Source: Candidatus Pacearchaeota archaeon
Lineage (GTDB): Archaea > Nanobdellota > Nanobdellia > Pacearchaeales > GW2011-AR1
NCBI GenBank assembly: GCA_016234025.1
Contig: JACQLL010000031.1
Span: 1-5,385 of the forward strand
Length of the DNA stretch: 5,385 nucleotides
Direction of reading: 5' to 3'
This document shows, in pieces, positions 5,305 to 5,385 of this stretch (position 1 is its first letter; each line of letters opens with the position of its first letter). A program made the translations under genes and the position numbers. The notes under the pieces are model-generated. The model saw nothing but the letters and a program-made list of their open reading frames with translations, did no database searches and was not told the origin of the DNA.

Positions 5305-5337
5305 CCTCAAGAATGCTGACAGTTGCATTCTTGACGG
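5305..5337. repeat. covarying hairpin family, copy D (10-bp stem)
   Basis: TCAAGAATGC (5307-5316) and GCATTCTTGA (5325-5334) pair perfectly around TGACAGTT, flanked by ACC and CGG exactly as in copy C. Paired substitutions relative to C preserve the stem. Confidence 0.75.
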
Positions 5338-5339
5338 CC

Positions 5340-5373
5340 CCGAGAACCTGCGCAAAGCAGAAAAGGTTCTCGG
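5340..5373. repeat. 9-bp stem-loop with bulged inner stem
   Basis: CCGAGAACC (5340-5348) and GGTTCTCGG (5365-5373) pair perfectly. Inside, TGC (5349-5351) pairs with GCA (5357-5359) around GCAAA, leaving GAAAA bulged on the 3' side. It begins three bases after copy D and shares the GAGAAC/GTTCTC core with 3845-3859. Confidence 0.6.
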
Positions 5374-5385
5374 TGTAGCAACTGA

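Larger units (their letters stand above)
5106..5385. other. gene-free hairpin-rich spacer
   Basis: No open frame here has a ribosome site, coding composition or recognisable product; the longest plus-strand start nearby (ATG 5104) gives only 16 codons. Instead there are six stem-loops in a row at 5123-5142, 5170-5197, 5231-5255, 5260-5300, 5307-5334 and 5340-5373. A long-range pairing CTTTGAGC (from 5159) with GCTCCCAAAG (5224-5233) could enclose copy C, though it competes with the stem at 5231. I see no tRNA, rRNA or familiar riboswitch. It may be a structured RNA, a run of small mobile hairpins or a 3' region of a gene beyond the edge. Confidence 0.55.

Noticed and set aside
5123..5373. CRISPR array
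   Set aside because: The hairpins do not share identical repeats at regular spacing; only two share a long similar sequence, 136 bases apart, with unrelated stems between.

Overview
This AT-rich window looks like a piece of a DPANN-type archaeal genome, most like Pacearchaeota, Woesearchaeota or other Nanoarchaeota relatives; that placement rests on remembered family resemblance, not a search. The grounds are a textbook archaeal class III signal peptide (KKKG followed by QAALEFLMTYGWAIL), archaeal TATA/BRE promoters, a gene that appears leaderless, and two membrane-anchored surface proteins whose sequence style I know from those lineages.

Layout. Positions 1-3727 are a tight plus-strand operon: the C-terminal end of an unidentified probable minor-pilin-like protein (to 247), a large secreted von Willebrand factor A (VWA) protein (234-2810) and a second N-terminally anchored surface protein (2801-3727). 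Both junctions overlap, by 14 and 10 bases. Positions 3728-3910 separate this operon from a convergent minus-strand gene and are filled almost end to end with stem-loops. Positions 3911-4480 (minus) encode a small membrane-anchored exported protein with six cysteines and no recognised function. Positions 4481-4615 are a divergent promoter region. Positions 4616-5074 encode a pilin-like protein with a strong Shine-Dalgarno site. Positions 5075-5385 hold no gene that I can support: a T-rich probable terminator is followed by six more stem-loops.

How the parts fit. All the proteins appear to be exported and anchored through N-terminal hydrophobic segments, so the window reads as a cell-surface or pilus/adhesion locus: a probable major pilin under its own strong promoter, and an upstream operon of large low-copy surface subunits including a VWA adhesin-like protein. 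No assembly ATPase, platform protein or prepilin peptidase lies in the window.

The least expected signal is not protein-coding. Four copies of one hairpin family, sharing the flanks CCGTC and GAGG (or their complement) and a similar lower stem but with covarying upper stems, occur in the two gene-tail spacers and are absent from the divergent promoter spacer. Their role is unknown; they may be RNA structures, DNA palindromes or small mobile hairpin elements.
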